Made by a program: the position numbers and the translations under genes
Source: an uncultured Tessaracoccus sp.
Lineage (GTDB): Bacteria > Actinomycetota > Actinomycetes > Propionibacteriales > Propionibacteriaceae
Assembly (NCBI RefSeq): GCF_947255005.1
Contig: NZ_CAMYFI010000012.1
Location: 1 to 59,132, forward strand
Direction: 5' to 3'
DNA: 59,132 nucleotides
Notes under the pieces: model-generated
What the model was told of the DNA's origin: nothing
The model's database searches: none
What the model saw: only the letters and a program-made list of their open reading frames with translations
Part shown: piece after piece, positions 8,054 through 16,928 of the stretch
Layout: every line of letters starts with the position of its first letter
Numbering within the stretch: the first letter of the stretch is position 1

Positions 8054-8979
8054 CTGGCTCGCTCCAGGAGCACGCAGAACACGTCGCCAATGGAACGCCC
8101 CGCGGCCTCGAACGCGAGGGGGGCAAGCGAGGTCTCCGTCATACCCGGGGCCACATTGCCTTCGATGAAGACGGGTTCGCCTTCCGGGCGCACGATCATG
8201 TCCATGCGCGACAGCTGCTCGAGCCCCAGAGCCTGGTGTGCCGCGACGGCTGCGTCTGCCACCCGGGCGGCCACCTCGTCGGGAAATGTTGGTGGAGTCA
8301 CGAAGCGGGTCTGCCCTGCGGTGTACCTGGCCTCGTAGTTGTACATCCCCGAGGCCGGATGCACCTCGACTATGGGCAATGCGACAGGGCCAGCGCCCTC
8401 ATCGACGATGGTGACGGCCACCTCGGTACCCTCAACGAATTCCTCAATGACTACGTTGTTTCCGTAAGCGAAGGCGCTGACGAGCGCAGTGGGAAGCTCC
8501 TCTGACGAGTGCACCATCGCGACCCCCAGTGCGGAGCCGGACTCCGATGGCTTCACCACAAGGGGGAAACCCAACCGCGCGGCCAACGCATCCATGATGC
8601 GATCGGCGCCGAGCTCTTTGAACACGTCTTGTGGAAGCGCCACCTGGTTGGGCGTCGCGACGCCGGCAGCGGCTACGATCGGGGTGGCGATGGATTTATT
8701 GAATGTTCGACGAGCGGCCCGCCCGTTCGATCCGACGAAAGGCACCCCGAGCGTCTCGAACACCTCACGCAGCGCCCCATCCTCACCCAAACCGCCGTGC
8801 AACATCGGCACCACGACGGCGTCGGGGTGCTCGTCGAACAGGGCAAGCAGGTGGGCGTCGACATCGGCTTGCAACACGTCGTGCCCGGCAGCGTGCAGCT
8901 GGGCGCTGACCCTTCGCCCCGAACGCAAAGAGATGTCGCGCTCGTGGGAGAGCCCCCCGGCAATAACGATCACGTCCAT
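8050..8979 (-). CDS. ddl: D-alanine--D-alanine ligase (short ATP-grasp form)
   Basis: Makes the D-Ala-D-Ala dipeptide for peptidoglycan. The 309-residue ATP-grasp protein has GGLSHERDISLRSG at 8-21, the substrate-loop-like PSESGSALGV region, the RMDMIV acidic metal-binding strand and the terminal GNVAPGMTETSLAP motif that binds metal and substrate. It is shorter than the vancomycin-type ligases. The start has AAGGAG upstream. It lies 14 bp downstream of the aminotransferase gene and overlaps the SURF1-like gene. Confidence 0.9.
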   Translation of the reverse strand: MDVIVIAGGLSHERDISLRSGRRVSAQLHAAGHDVLQADVDAHLLALFDEHPDAVVVPMLHGGLGEDGALREVFETLGVPFVGSNGRAARRTFNKSIATPIVAAAGVATPNQVALPQDVFKELGADRIMDALAARLGFPLVVKPSESGSALGVAMVHSSEELPTALVSAFAYGNNVVIEEFVEGTEVAVTIVDEGAGPVALPIVEVHPASGMYNYEARYTAGQTRFVTPPTFPDEVAARVADAAVAAHQALGLEQLSRMDMIVRPEGEPVFIEGNVAPGMTETSLAPLAFEAAGRSIGDVFCVLLERAR

Positions 8980-8993
8980 AGCAACACTCCTTG

Positions 8994-10295
8994 TCAGCTG
9001 AGATCCGGCGCGGGCCCGGGGCCATCGAATCGGTGAAGCTGTGTGATGGTTGTGCCGAACACCTGCTGCATCTCTAGCTCGCTGCGGATCACCTTCGCGA
9101 GCCGACGAACCCCCTCACGGATGCGCTGCGCCGTAGGGAAGCAGTACGACAACCTGATGTTGTTGGAACCCTGGCCGTCGACGTAGAACGCGGCGCCTGG
9201 CACGTACGCGACGCGCGCATTGACGCCACGGGGCAGCATGGCCTGCGCGTCGATACCCATCGGGAGGGTGAGCCACACAAAGAAACCACCCTTGGGCTGC
9301 GTCCAGGTCACCTGCTCGGGCATCAGCCGGGCGAGCTCTTCCAGCATCGCGTCGCGGCGACCGCGGTACATGTCGCGGTACGAGACGATCTGCTGCTGCC
9401 AGGGATAGTGCTCGAGGTAGTCGGCGATGGCGAACTGCGAGAACACCGGCGGGCAGAGCGTCGCTGACTCCTGCGCCAGGGTGAGCTTCTCGCGCACGGC
9501 GTGCGGGGCGAGCACCCAGCCCACCCGAAATCCGGGGGCGAAGATCTTCGAAAACGAACCGAGATAGATCACCTCGGACTGCATGGAACGCATCGCCGGC
9601 AGCGGCTGTGATTCCAGCGTGAGTAGGCCATACGGGTTATCTTCGACGACCATCACCTGCAAGTCGTTGCACACGTCGAGAACCTCCCTACGACGCTCAA
9701 CCGGCTGCAGCAACCCCGAAGGGTTGTTGAAGTTTGGGATGGTGTAGAGAAATTTCACGTTCTTCTTCGCGCTGCGCACGCGGTGGATCGTCTCCCGCAG
9801 CGCGGCAGGGTCAATGCCGTCGCCATCGGAAGGCACATGCACTACCTCTGCCTGGTAGGAATGGAAGGTGCCGAGGGCGCCAACGTAGCTCGGTGACTCG
9901 GCGAGAATCACGTCGCCAGGATCGCAGAACACGCGCGTCACGAGGTCGAGGCCCTGCTGAGAGCCCGCCGTGACGACAACGTCGTCGGGATGCGCCTTAA
10001 TGGACTCGAGCGCCATGACCTCGCAGATGCGCTCGCGAATCTCGGGCTCGCCTTGGCCAGACCCGTACTGCATCACTTGCGCGCCACGCTCGCGGATCAG
10101 GCGAGCGACGTTGTCGGCGATGGCGTCGAGGCCCAGATCCTTGATATTCGGCATGCCACCGGCGAGCGAAACGATCTCGGGGCGATTCGCGACGGCGAAC
10201 AGCGCCCGCACGGCGGACACCCGCATGCCTTGCGTGCGCTGAGCGTAGTGATCGACGAACCGGTCCAGCCGGGTGTCATGCCTGGGGGTGCTCAC
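8994..10295 (-). CDS. PLP-dependent class I/II aminotransferase
   Basis: Fold-type I aminotransferase resembling 2-aminoadipate/aromatic aminotransferases (about 433 residues). Visible features are SLAGGMPN near the N-terminus, the YTIPNFNNPSG substrate/PLP motif, and SFSKIFAPGFRVGW carrying the Schiff-base lysine. There is no GntR domain, so it is not a MocR regulator. I chose the GTG at 10295 because a TAGACT box ends 7 nt upstream, suggesting a leaderless transcript. An in-frame GTG at 10352 would add 19 residues. The real substrate cannot be read from sequence. ddl follows closely. Confidence 0.85.
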   Translation of the reverse strand: MSTPRHDTRLDRFVDHYAQRTQGMRVSAVRALFAVANRPEIVSLAGGMPNIKDLGLDAIADNVARLIRERGAQVMQYGSGQGEPEIRERICEVMALESIKAHPDDVVVTAGSQQGLDLVTRVFCDPGDVILAESPSYVGALGTFHSYQAEVVHVPSDGDGIDPAALRETIHRVRSAKKNVKFLYTIPNFNNPSGLLQPVERRREVLDVCNDLQVMVVEDNPYGLLTLESQPLPAMRSMQSEVIYLGSFSKIFAPGFRVGWVLAPHAVREKLTLAQESATLCPPVFSQFAIADYLEHYPWQQQIVSYRDMYRGRRDAMLEELARLMPEQVTWTQPKGGFFVWLTLPMGIDAQAMLPRGVNARVAYVPGAAFYVDGQGSNNIRLSYCFPTAQRIREGVRRLAKVIRSELEMQQVFGTTITQLHRFDGPGPAPDLS

Positions 10296-10302
10296 CTCGT
10301 GC

Positions 10303-10308
10303 AGTCTA
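10303..10308 (-). promoter_or_regulatory. -10 box of leaderless aminotransferase transcript
   Basis: TAGACT on the minus strand, ending 7 nt before the GTG at 10295. There is no Shine-Dalgarno at usable spacing (AGG abuts the start codon). Confidence 0.5.
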
Positions 10309-10359
10309 CGCCGTGCACGACGCGGCTGGGTGGGAATGCCGAGCTGTCCCACACACTGG

Positions 10360-10974
10360 TCAGCGAGGAATCTGCGCGAGCAACGCCCGCAGCGTCTCGG
10401 GCTGCAATTCGGTGGTGGCGACGACGAGTTGCCCCGTCGTCGGCAACCCGTCAGCGCTCACCATGCGCCCGCAGGCGGCGAACGTGGTGTCCGTCGAGCG
10501 CCCGCACATCTCCGTCGCCCCCGAGCCGCCGGTTGCGTCCGGCGACGTGGAGGTACCTGGCTCGACCCCCTGCAAGTCGGTGACGCCGGCGTCGGTCATG
10601 AACTTCTCGAGATCATCGACGGGCCTGGTTAACACGACGATGAGTTGGTTCGAGCCGTCGGTGTAGTCACCGCGCAGAATCTGCTGTGATGTGCCCGGCG
10701 CCATCGACGGAGCTCCGGTGGTCGAGAGCGTGTACCCCTCGAGCTGCTGGGGCAGCGTCAGCGTTGCTGAAGGTGTGGCGCTGGGTTTCGGCGCGGTGGG
10801 TGTGCCGATGCTGCGGCCGAGCAGGTAGGCGCCGCCGATGAGCGCCACCGCCACCAGCACGGCGGCGATGGTGAACAGGGTCGGAATCGGAGGCTTCGAC
10901 TGCTTGGCGTTGCGCTCCGGATGCTCGCCCTCGACGGCTTGCGCGTTGGTCACTACGTTCTTCTCGTCAGCCAC
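10360..10974 (-). CDS. Membrane-anchored protein of unknown function
   Basis: 204 residues: a cytoplasmic N-terminus (1-31), one hydrophobic helix (32-53), a Pro/Thr/Ser-rich linker (about 57-75) and an extracytoplasmic domain with two cysteines that could form a disulphide (in MCGRST and AACGRM). No family recognised. The GTG start is 1 bp after the trxA stop (TGACGTG), so translation is coupled to thioredoxin. That context hints at envelope redox or just polycistronic housekeeping. Confidence 0.75.
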   Translation of the reverse strand: MADEKNVVTNAQAVEGEHPERNAKQSKPPIPTLFTIAAVLVAVALIGGAYLLGRSIGTPTAPKPSATPSATLTLPQQLEGYTLSTTGAPSMAPGTSQQILRGDYTDGSNQLIVVLTRPVDDLEKFMTDAGVTDLQGVEPGTSTSPDATGGSGATEMCGRSTDTTFAACGRMVSADGLPTTGQLVVATTELQPETLRALLAQIPR

Positions 10975-10975
10975 G

Positions 10976-11293
10976 TCAGCGCAGTTCTTCGATGACCTTC
11001 TTGAGCGCCTTCTTCGTCTTGCCGCCCGTGAGCGACTTCTCGACGCTGCCTCGCTGGAAGAACTGGAGCGTGGGAAGACTCATCACGCCCTGCAGGGCAG
11101 CGAGGCCGGGCTCCGCGTTCGTGTCGACCTTGACGAATTTCACGTCGGCGTATTCCCCGTCGAGCTCCTCGAGGATGGGAGCAATCTGCTTGCAGGGTGC
11201 GCACCAGTCGGCCCAGTAGTCGACGACGACGAGCCCCTCGTGGTTGAGCACCTCGTCGGCGAATGTGCGTTCTGTAACAGCAGCGATAGCCAT
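10976..11293 (-). CDS. trxA: Thioredoxin
   Basis: 105-residue thioredoxin with the redox-active WCAPC at 30-34 and the cis-proline TLQ region (SLPTLQFF). The ATG at 11293 has GGAG 8 nt upstream; a TTG four codons earlier is possible but less likely. It lies directly downstream of trxB, its reductase, with 21 bp between, forming a trxB-trxA operon. It reduces ribonucleotide reductase and other dithiol clients in the cytoplasm. In-frame coupling follows to the membrane-anchored gene. Confidence 0.96.
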   Translation of the reverse strand: MAIAAVTERTFADEVLNHEGLVVVDYWADWCAPCKQIAPILEELDGEYADVKFVKVDTNAEPGLAALQGVMSLPTLQFFQRGSVEKSLTGGKTKKALKKVIEELR

Positions 11294-11314
11294 GCGTGTC
11301 TCCAATCAGTCGAG

Positions 11315-12250
11315 TCAGTTGCTCAATGAGGCGAGGAATTTTTCGGCGTCGAGCGCGGCCTTACAGCCGCTACCCGCAGCGGTGATGGCCTGGCGATAGC
11401 GGTGGTCGACGAGGTCGCCACACGCGAACACGCCAGGAACGTTGGTGATGGAGGTGTCGCCGTCGACGAGCACGTAGCCCTCCGCGTCAAGCTTCACCTG
11501 GCCCTGCACAAGCGCGGAGCGCGGGTCATGCCCGATGGCGATGAACACGCCGCCCACCTCGAGCTCGCGAGTCTCGCCCGTCACCGTATCGGTGAGGATG
11601 AGCGCCTCCACGGAGTTCTCACCCTTGATGCCGGTGACCTGCGAGTTCCAGGCAAACTCAATCTTCGGATCGTTCATGGCGCGCTCGGCCATGATGTGGG
11701 ATGCGCGCAGTTCGTCGCGGCGGTGCACCACCGTAACCTTCGACCCGAAGCGCGACAGGAACGTGGCTTCCTCCATCGCGGAGTCGCCGCCGCCGATCAC
11801 GGCGATGGGCTTGTCGCGGAAGAAGGCGCCATCGCAGGTAGCGCACCAGCTCACGCCACGCCCAGAGAGGCGGTCCTCGTCGGGGAGTCCGAGGCGACGG
11901 TAGCCAGAGCCCATTGCGAGGATCACCGCACGCGCGCGATACTCGGTGCCGTCGGAATCCTTCACCACTTTAACGTCGCCGGTGAGCTCGACTGCCTCAG
12001 CGTCGTCGGTGATGATCTCGGCGCCGAAGCGCTCGGCCTGGGCGCGCATCTGCATCATGAGGTCGGGGCCCTGGATGCCCTCGGGGAAGCCGGGGAAGTT
12101 CTCCACCTCGGTGGTGTTCATGAGTGCGCCGCCGGAATCCAGCGCGCCTTCAAACACCAGCGGTTGGAGGTTGGCGCGGGCGGCGTAGATCGCTGCGGTG
12201 TACCCGGCCGGGCCGGATCCGATGATGATGATGTCGCGAATGTCGGACAT
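11315..12250 (-). CDS. trxB: Thioredoxin-disulfide reductase
   Basis: 311-residue low-molecular-weight NADPH/FAD thioredoxin reductase. The FAD Rossmann motif GSGPAG is at 11-16, the redox pair CATC at 136-139, the NADPH motif GGGDSA follows, and a C-terminal GVFACGDL FAD-binding motif is present. The ATG at 12250 has an AAGGAG Shine-Dalgarno. The open frame continues upstream but that part does not match the family. It supplies electrons to the adjacent trxA. Confidence 0.97.
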   Translation of the reverse strand: MSDIRDIIIIGSGPAGYTAAIYAARANLQPLVFEGALDSGGALMNTTEVENFPGFPEGIQGPDLMMQMRAQAERFGAEIITDDAEAVELTGDVKVVKDSDGTEYRARAVILAMGSGYRRLGLPDEDRLSGRGVSWCATCDGAFFRDKPIAVIGGGDSAMEEATFLSRFGSKVTVVHRRDELRASHIMAERAMNDPKIEFAWNSQVTGIKGENSVEALILTDTVTGETRELEVGGVFIAIGHDPRSALVQGQVKLDAEGYVLVDGDTSITNVPGVFACGDLVDHRYRQAITAAGSGCKAALDAEKFLASLSN

Positions 12251-12336
12251 GGATCTCCTTGCGGCAAAACGTGCTAGCCCCACTATCCTAGACGCTTGCC
12301 AACCGGTTCCACGTTTCGAGTGCTCCCCACCGTGGG

Positions 12337-12342
12337 TAGGCT
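12337..12342 (+). promoter_or_regulatory. -10 box of leaderless transcript
   Basis: TAGGCT ending 8 nt before the ATG at 12351; no Shine-Dalgarno in between. Confidence 0.5.
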
Positions 12343-12350
12343 GTATTGCT

Positions 12351-12689
12351 ATGAGCGAAATTGGCCGCGACGATATCGAGGCGGCGCTGGAGGTCCGCAA
12401 GGAACGCGGCGCCGACATCGAACCCGCCCTGATTGACGCCATGGCGCACAAAGTTGAGGCGACGGTGCGCAGGCGGTTCGACGCCGAGGTTGCCGAGCGT
12501 CGGCGCAGTGAGACGGCTGAGCAGTCGAGCAGGGGAGGACGCGTCGCCGTCGCAGTGCTGTCACTCATCATGGCTGTTCCGCTCACGGCCATCGCCTTGG
12601 ATGCCGGCCTCCTCGCGCTCGTCGTCGTGTGGACGGGCATCGCGTTGGTCAACATCGCCCTCGGAATGCGGCGCCCGCCGAAGAAGTAG
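12351..12689 (+). CDS. Small two-helix membrane protein of unknown function
   Basis: 112 residues: a charged helical N-terminal half (about 1-60), two hydrophobic helices (about 64-84 and 86-104) and a short basic C-terminus RRPPKK. No family recognised. It is divergent from trxB. The start has a TAGGCT box 8 nt upstream and no ribosome binding site, so the mRNA is probably leaderless. The choice of ATG at 12351 rests on this and on the absence of sensible sequence upstream. Confidence 0.75.
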   Translation: MSEIGRDDIEAALEVRKERGADIEPALIDAMAHKVEATVRRRFDAEVAERRRSETAEQSSRGGRVAVAVLSLIMAVPLTAIALDAGLLALVVVWTGIALVNIALGMRRPPKK

Positions 12690-12767
12690 GTAGGCGCAGG
12701 GAGAACCACCACAGGTTGTCCTGGTCATCATCGCTTCCGGCTTGGCGCTCAGCCAATGCCGTGGCCG

Positions 12768-13484
12768 TCAATGCTCCGACGGCGTGGTTGGCGAAGTGGG
12801 CTCCTCGGGCGGGCGACCGGTGGCGCGGTCGCGGAGATTGCGCAGGGCTCGTCGGATGGCGCGACGGTTGTCGAAGTAGCTTTCGTCGTAGTGGAATATG
12901 GGCAGGTTGATCCGGAAGCGGATCGCAAGGACGCGCAGTACGAATCCGACGGCTAGCGTGATACCGACGGCCCAGTTCGTTGATGCTCCAGCGGTCAAGA
13001 GCCCGACGTAGCCGAGTCCGCAGACGGCCGAGATCGAGCCGTAAAGCTCCTGCTGGAAAACGAGGGGGATCCGGTCGCAGAGCAGGTCGCGCATGATGCC
13101 GCCGGAGACGCCGGTGAGCACCGCGGCCATGACCGCGATGACGACGCCGAGGTCCATGTCGAGCGCAGCTTGCGCGCCGAGGATGGAGAAGACGACCAGC
13201 CCGAGGGCGTCGAGCAGCAGGAACCACTGTCGAAAGTACTTCATGAGGTGGGAGATCGACATCGCCACCGCCGAAGCGCCGACGACCAGAAGCAGGTAGA
13301 GCGGCTCCCGGATCCAGATGAGGGGGTAGTTGTTGAGCAGCACGTCGCGGATGGTGCCACCACCGAGCGCCGTCACGAAGCCGACCATGATCACGCCGAA
13401 CAGATCCATGCGGGCCTTGCCCGCCGCGAGTGCGCCGGTCATGCCCTCCGCGGTGATGCCGACGATCCACAACCAAGTGAGCAT
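12768..13484 (-). CDS. TRIC-type trimeric intracellular cation channel (UPF0126)
   Basis: 238-residue polytopic protein with about seven hydrophobic segments arranged as two related halves. Each half carries the family glycine/arginine motif, GGGTIRD in the first and GGIMRD in the second, as expected for UPF0126/TRIC proteins (YicG family), which form trimeric cation channels. The C-terminal ~45 residues are hydrophilic. The start has an AAAGGGAGA Shine-Dalgarno. The ion specificity in this organism is unknown. Confidence 0.9.
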   Translation of the reverse strand: MLTWLWIVGITAEGMTGALAAGKARMDLFGVIMVGFVTALGGGTIRDVLLNNYPLIWIREPLYLLLVVGASAVAMSISHLMKYFRQWFLLLDALGLVVFSILGAQAALDMDLGVVIAVMAAVLTGVSGGIMRDLLCDRIPLVFQQELYGSISAVCGLGYVGLLTAGASTNWAVGITLAVGFVLRVLAIRFRINLPIFHYDESYFDNRRAIRRALRNLRDRATGRPPEEPTSPTTPSEH

Positions 13485-13600
13485 GCCGTCTCCCTTTCAG
13501 AGCTGGACTCTAAGGTAGCCGGCGCTCCGGGATGGCTGGCGTCACGTGACCTTCAGGGCGGTCACCGCGGCTGCGAACTCCGGTAGCCGCCCTCGTCACG

Positions 13601-14524
13601 TCAGTACGCGAACACTTCGTCGACGGCGGAATCTGGCACGTCTTCCAGGCGCTGCCAACGCCACTGCGGGCGGTTGTCTTTGTCGACGAGCAGCGCGCGC
13701 ACGCCTTCGGCGAAGTCGATGGGGAGCATGCGCTCTGCCAGGCGCAGATCTTGGCCGAACACCTCAGACAGCCGCAGATTGGCGGCTCCGCGCAGGGCGC
13801 GCAGCGCGACGAGCACCGAGAATGGGCTGTGTGCGCGGATGTCGGCAGCGGCCGCGTTCGCATCCGGGTGCTCGTGCTCCTCGAGGCGGCGCACGATCTC
13901 GACGGCGTCGTCACCTTGGTAGCACTCCTCAATCCACTGCGCTTCGGGCGAGAACAGCGGAGCGGGGAGTTCGCCGTCGCGGGACTCATTGGCGATGTTG
14001 AGACGCAGCGCGTCGCCGCCGGTGAAGGTGCGGCTGGTGAGCGCGAGGTGCGTGCCGACGGAGCCCGCGCGCGAGAGCTGGTACATGATGGCGCAGTCGG
14101 GGAAGAACCCGATCTTCGTTTCGGGCGTGGCCAGCGTGGAGGATTGCCCCACGATGCGTCTCGCCGCATGCCCGGCAAGGCCGAGGCCGCCGCCCATGGT
14201 GATGCCGTGCATCTGAGCGGTGACCGGCGCGGGGGAGGTGGCGAGCAGCATATCGACGGCGTACTCGAGCTCGAGGAACTGCAGCCAGGGGCCGCCGTCG
14301 AGGATTGTCTGGCGCAGTTCGCGAACGTCGGCGCCCGCGCAGAAGCCGCGCTCGCCCTCGCCGCGCAATTCGATGGCGGTGATCGTCTTCTTGTGCAGCC
14401 AGCTTTGGAGGGTCTCGTAGACGGCTTCGAGCATCTCGAGATTGAGCGCGTTGATGGTGCGCGGGCGACACAGCGTGAGGTGGCCGACGTCGTCGATGAT
14501 CTCACTGCGAATGAGTTCCGTCAT
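13601..14524 (-). CDS. Enoyl-CoA hydratase/3-hydroxyisobutyryl-CoA hydrolase family protein
   Basis: Crotonase-fold protein of 307 residues. Oxyanion-hole segments GFCAGADVREL and GITMGGGLGLAGHA are present, as is PETKIGFFPDC, the PE-T-x-IGxFPD motif of HIBYL-CoA hydrolases (valine degradation). It is shorter than typical HIBCH (about 340), so a general hydratase/isomerase role is not excluded. A TACACT box lies 8 nt before the ATG with no Shine-Dalgarno, indicating a leaderless message. It is monocistronic by spacing. Confidence 0.82.
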   Translation of the reverse strand: MTELIRSEIIDDVGHLTLCRPRTINALNLEMLEAVYETLQSWLHKKTITAIELRGEGERGFCAGADVRELRQTILDGGPWLQFLELEYAVDMLLATSPAPVTAQMHGITMGGGLGLAGHAARRIVGQSSTLATPETKIGFFPDCAIMYQLSRAGSVGTHLALTSRTFTGGDALRLNIANESRDGELPAPLFSPEAQWIEECYQGDDAVEIVRRLEEHEHPDANAAAADIRAHSPFSVLVALRALRGAANLRLSEVFGQDLRLAERMLPIDFAEGVRALLVDKDNRPQWRWQRLEDVPDSAVDEVFAY

Positions 14525-15048
14525 GGCCCCAGAGTGTACCTAGCGTACTTCGCTCTTGTGCGACTGAGCGCACACCAGATGCCCAAAACCGGCCCACAAA
14601 CCCCAGAATCGGCAACTGGAGTGCGCTCAGTCGCGCTGCGGGGTGTGAAACAGAAACTGCGGGGTCGAAAGATAAGAGGAGGCCGGACGCAGGGGGGGTG
14701 AGCGTCCGGCCTCGGCCACGCGTTTCCAGGTAGTGATGGGGGGGGGAACTTACGTACCTTCAACTGCGTGGCGAATGACACAATAGCTTGAAGGGAGATC
14801 ACCTTTCAACGCGGGGGGAGGCAATACGCACCGATTCATTGGCCATGGGTTCCAGCGATCCTTTTCTTCGTGGGTTTTGCCACCTGGCTAGGTGATTTAG
14901 TTGAAAATTACTGGAATATTGGAATCCGCAGTCGGCCATGCCGCGGCCAAAGTGCAGCGGCCCTCCGGGGCCATACGCACTGCGCTCGGCAACGGGGTGG
15001 ATGGCCCCCGTCGACCGGTCCCCGACGCTGAAGCGTGAGCAGCTGGAT
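14525..15048. other. 524-bp intergenic region with hairpin and G-tracts
   Basis: No convincing gene. It holds a perfect 12-bp inverted repeat GAGGCCGGACGC (14679-14690/14702-14713) with an 11-nt G-rich loop, a G9 run (14738-14746), a G7 run (14692-14698) and a TTGAAGG...CCTTTCAA inverted repeat (14788-14809). A short less GC-rich patch follows (about 14840-14930). The hairpin could terminate the transcript coming from ptsP on the minus strand, but there is no T-tract. I see no riboswitch I can name. Confidence 0.5.
14533..14538 (-). promoter_or_regulatory. -10 box of leaderless crotonase transcript
   Basis: TACACT on the minus strand, ending 8 nt before the ATG at 14524. Confidence 0.45.
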
Positions 15049-16722
15049 CTAGAGCACCTGCTTCAGATCAGGGTGGACGAGGGCCTGCACCGCGCGGCGC
15101 GCCGCAGTCGGTGAATTGGCCGCGAGCACGGCTTCCAGCATCTCCTCGCAGTCAGCGACGGTGTGCCGCGCCAGCGAGGCACGAACCAGCGGCACCCGAG
15201 GCAACGCCATCGACAGCGACTGCACCCCGGCTCCCACGGCCAGCAGCGCCAACAGCGGGTCTCCGCACGCCTCGCCACACATGCCGATGGGTTTGCCCGC
15301 CGCTGCCCCCGCGTCGGCGGCGAGCTTCGTGAGTTGCCACAAGGCGGGTTGCCAGGCGTCGAGAAGGTCGGCGAGCCCACCGTTCAGGCGGTCGGCGGCG
15401 AAGAGATACTGCGCCAGATCGTTCGTGCCCAACGAGGCGAAGTCGCAAGCCTCCAGCACGTGGCTCGCCTGCAGCGCGGCACTGGGAACCTCGATCATCG
15501 CCCCAACATGCGAGATGCCCACGCTGTGCGCGAGCTCGTAGAACCAGGCTGCCTCGGAAGCGGTGGAGACCATCGGCGCCATCACCCACACGTCGGTGCA
15601 CGTCATCCGTGCGGCCCGCGCGATCGCGGTGAGCTGATCGGCGATGATACGGGGCATGACCCCATAGAGCCGCATTCCCCGCATCCCCAGCGCGGGGTTC
15701 TCGTCGATGCTGGTGGGGACAAAGGGAAGTGGCTTGTCAGCGCCAGAATCGAGCGTACGGATGACGACCTTGCGCCCCTGGAGCACCTGGAAGATACGTC
15801 GATAGGTGTCGGTTTGCTCCTCCACGCTCGGGGCGGTCTGCCGCCCCAAGTACAGGAATTCGCTGCGGAACAACCCCGTGCCCTCGACGTCGGAGCGGCC
15901 GGCAGCCATCGCGTCGGCAACCGTTCCCAGATTCGCCAACAGCGCTACCGGCCTACCGTCTTTTGTGTGGCCAGGCCCCCCATCCTGTTGCTCCAGCGCA
16001 GCGCGACGCTCGCCCTTGCGCGCCCACTCGTCGGTGTCGTCGTGACTGGGATTGACGGCCACCTGCCCGACGGTGCCGTCCACCGCCAAGAACGTGGCAT
16101 CCTGATCGAGAATGCCAGAACACTGCACGACGGCGGGGATGCCGAGCTGCGACGCCAAAATCGCCGTGTGCGATGTCGGCCCGCCCTGCTCTGTTACCAC
16201 CGCCAGCACCATCTCGGAGTCGAGGTCGACGGTGTCTGCCGGGGCGAGTTCCGTCGCGACGATCACCGCCGGCTCAGTGAGTTCGGGCAGGCCCGGCTCG
16301 GGGTGCCCGAGTAGGCGGGCGTGCGCGCGACGGTGCACGTCGCGCAGATCGGCCACCCGTTCCGACATGTAGCCGCCCAGGCTGCTGAGCATCTGCGCGA
16401 AGTGATCGATGGCGCCCGCCAGCGCGCGGAGTCTGCCTTTGCCGGCCCGTAATTGGCGGCCCACCTCGTCGCTAATTGCCGGATCGCGCGCAATCATGGC
16501 GGTGGCGCGCAGCACGTCGGCCGAATCGGGTTCCGCGACGGACTCCGCGCGCTGCTCCATGCCGCGCGCAACCTCTTCCAGTGTCGCCACGATTAGCCGC
16601 TGTACCTCGTCCGGATCCGCCTCGACGGGCTCCGTCGCCGGCAGCTCGACCGCGTCGTGGTGCACGACGACGACACGGCCCTGCGCCAACCCCGGGCTGA
16701 CCCCAATGCCGCTCAATCTCAT
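15049..16722 (-). CDS. ptsI: Phosphoenolpyruvate--protein phosphotransferase (PTS enzyme I)
   Basis: Transfers phosphate from PEP to HPr at the head of the sugar phosphotransferase system. 557 residues from the ATG at 16722. The N-terminal helical domain is followed by the phosphohistidine domain with GGPTSHTAILA (active His185). The PEP-binding TIM barrel shows GLFRSEFLYL, the GMRG substrate-binding block and the catalytic-cysteine motif GMCGEACGD. A TATTCT box ends 6 nt before the ATG and no Shine-Dalgarno is seen, so the message is likely leaderless. A GTG two codons upstream is an alternative. No HPr or EII genes lie in the window. Confidence 0.93.
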   Translation of the reverse strand: MRLSGIGVSPGLAQGRVVVVHHDAVELPATEPVEADPDEVQRLIVATLEEVARGMEQRAESVAEPDSADVLRATAMIARDPAISDEVGRQLRAGKGRLRALAGAIDHFAQMLSSLGGYMSERVADLRDVHRRAHARLLGHPEPGLPELTEPAVIVATELAPADTVDLDSEMVLAVVTEQGGPTSHTAILASQLGIPAVVQCSGILDQDATFLAVDGTVGQVAVNPSHDDTDEWARKGERRAALEQQDGGPGHTKDGRPVALLANLGTVADAMAAGRSDVEGTGLFRSEFLYLGRQTAPSVEEQTDTYRRIFQVLQGRKVVIRTLDSGADKPLPFVPTSIDENPALGMRGMRLYGVMPRIIADQLTAIARAARMTCTDVWVMAPMVSTASEAAWFYELAHSVGISHVGAMIEVPSAALQASHVLEACDFASLGTNDLAQYLFAADRLNGGLADLLDAWQPALWQLTKLAADAGAAAGKPIGMCGEACGDPLLALLAVGAGVQSLSMALPRVPLVRASLARHTVADCEEMLEAVLAANSPTAARRAVQALVHPDLKQVL

Positions 16723-16728
16723 GTCCAC

Positions 16729-16734
16729 AGAATA
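16729..16734 (-). promoter_or_regulatory. -10 box of leaderless ptsI transcript
   Basis: TATTCT on the minus strand, ending 6 nt before the ATG at 16722. Confidence 0.5.
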
Positions 16735-16928
16735 TGGTGCCGAGGGGGCACAACGGCTCCGGAGTACCCAATGAATCGCCGCCTCGCTTGATGCCCGCCT
16801 GGCGGGGAGATCGTCGGGATGCGCACGCCTCGATATGCGCTTGCCCCCGAGGTATTGGTACTTTTGACTTGGTTCGATATTGATTGCCCTCGTCACACGT
16901 CATGAAGGCAAGCTGAGAAAGGAAACGT

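Noticed and set aside
12251..12336. SigR/SigH-type promoter for trxBA
   Set aside because: A GGAAC is present, but no GTT-type -10 occurs at the required spacing.
12251..12712. N-terminal extension of trxB to 12712
   Set aside because: The family starts at the Rossmann motif; ATG 12250 has a good Shine-Dalgarno and the extension overlaps a divergent gene.
13541..13550. GTCACGTGAC palindrome between the TRIC and crotonase genes
   Set aside because: Only 10 bp, downstream of both nearby starts, and expected by chance at this GC content.
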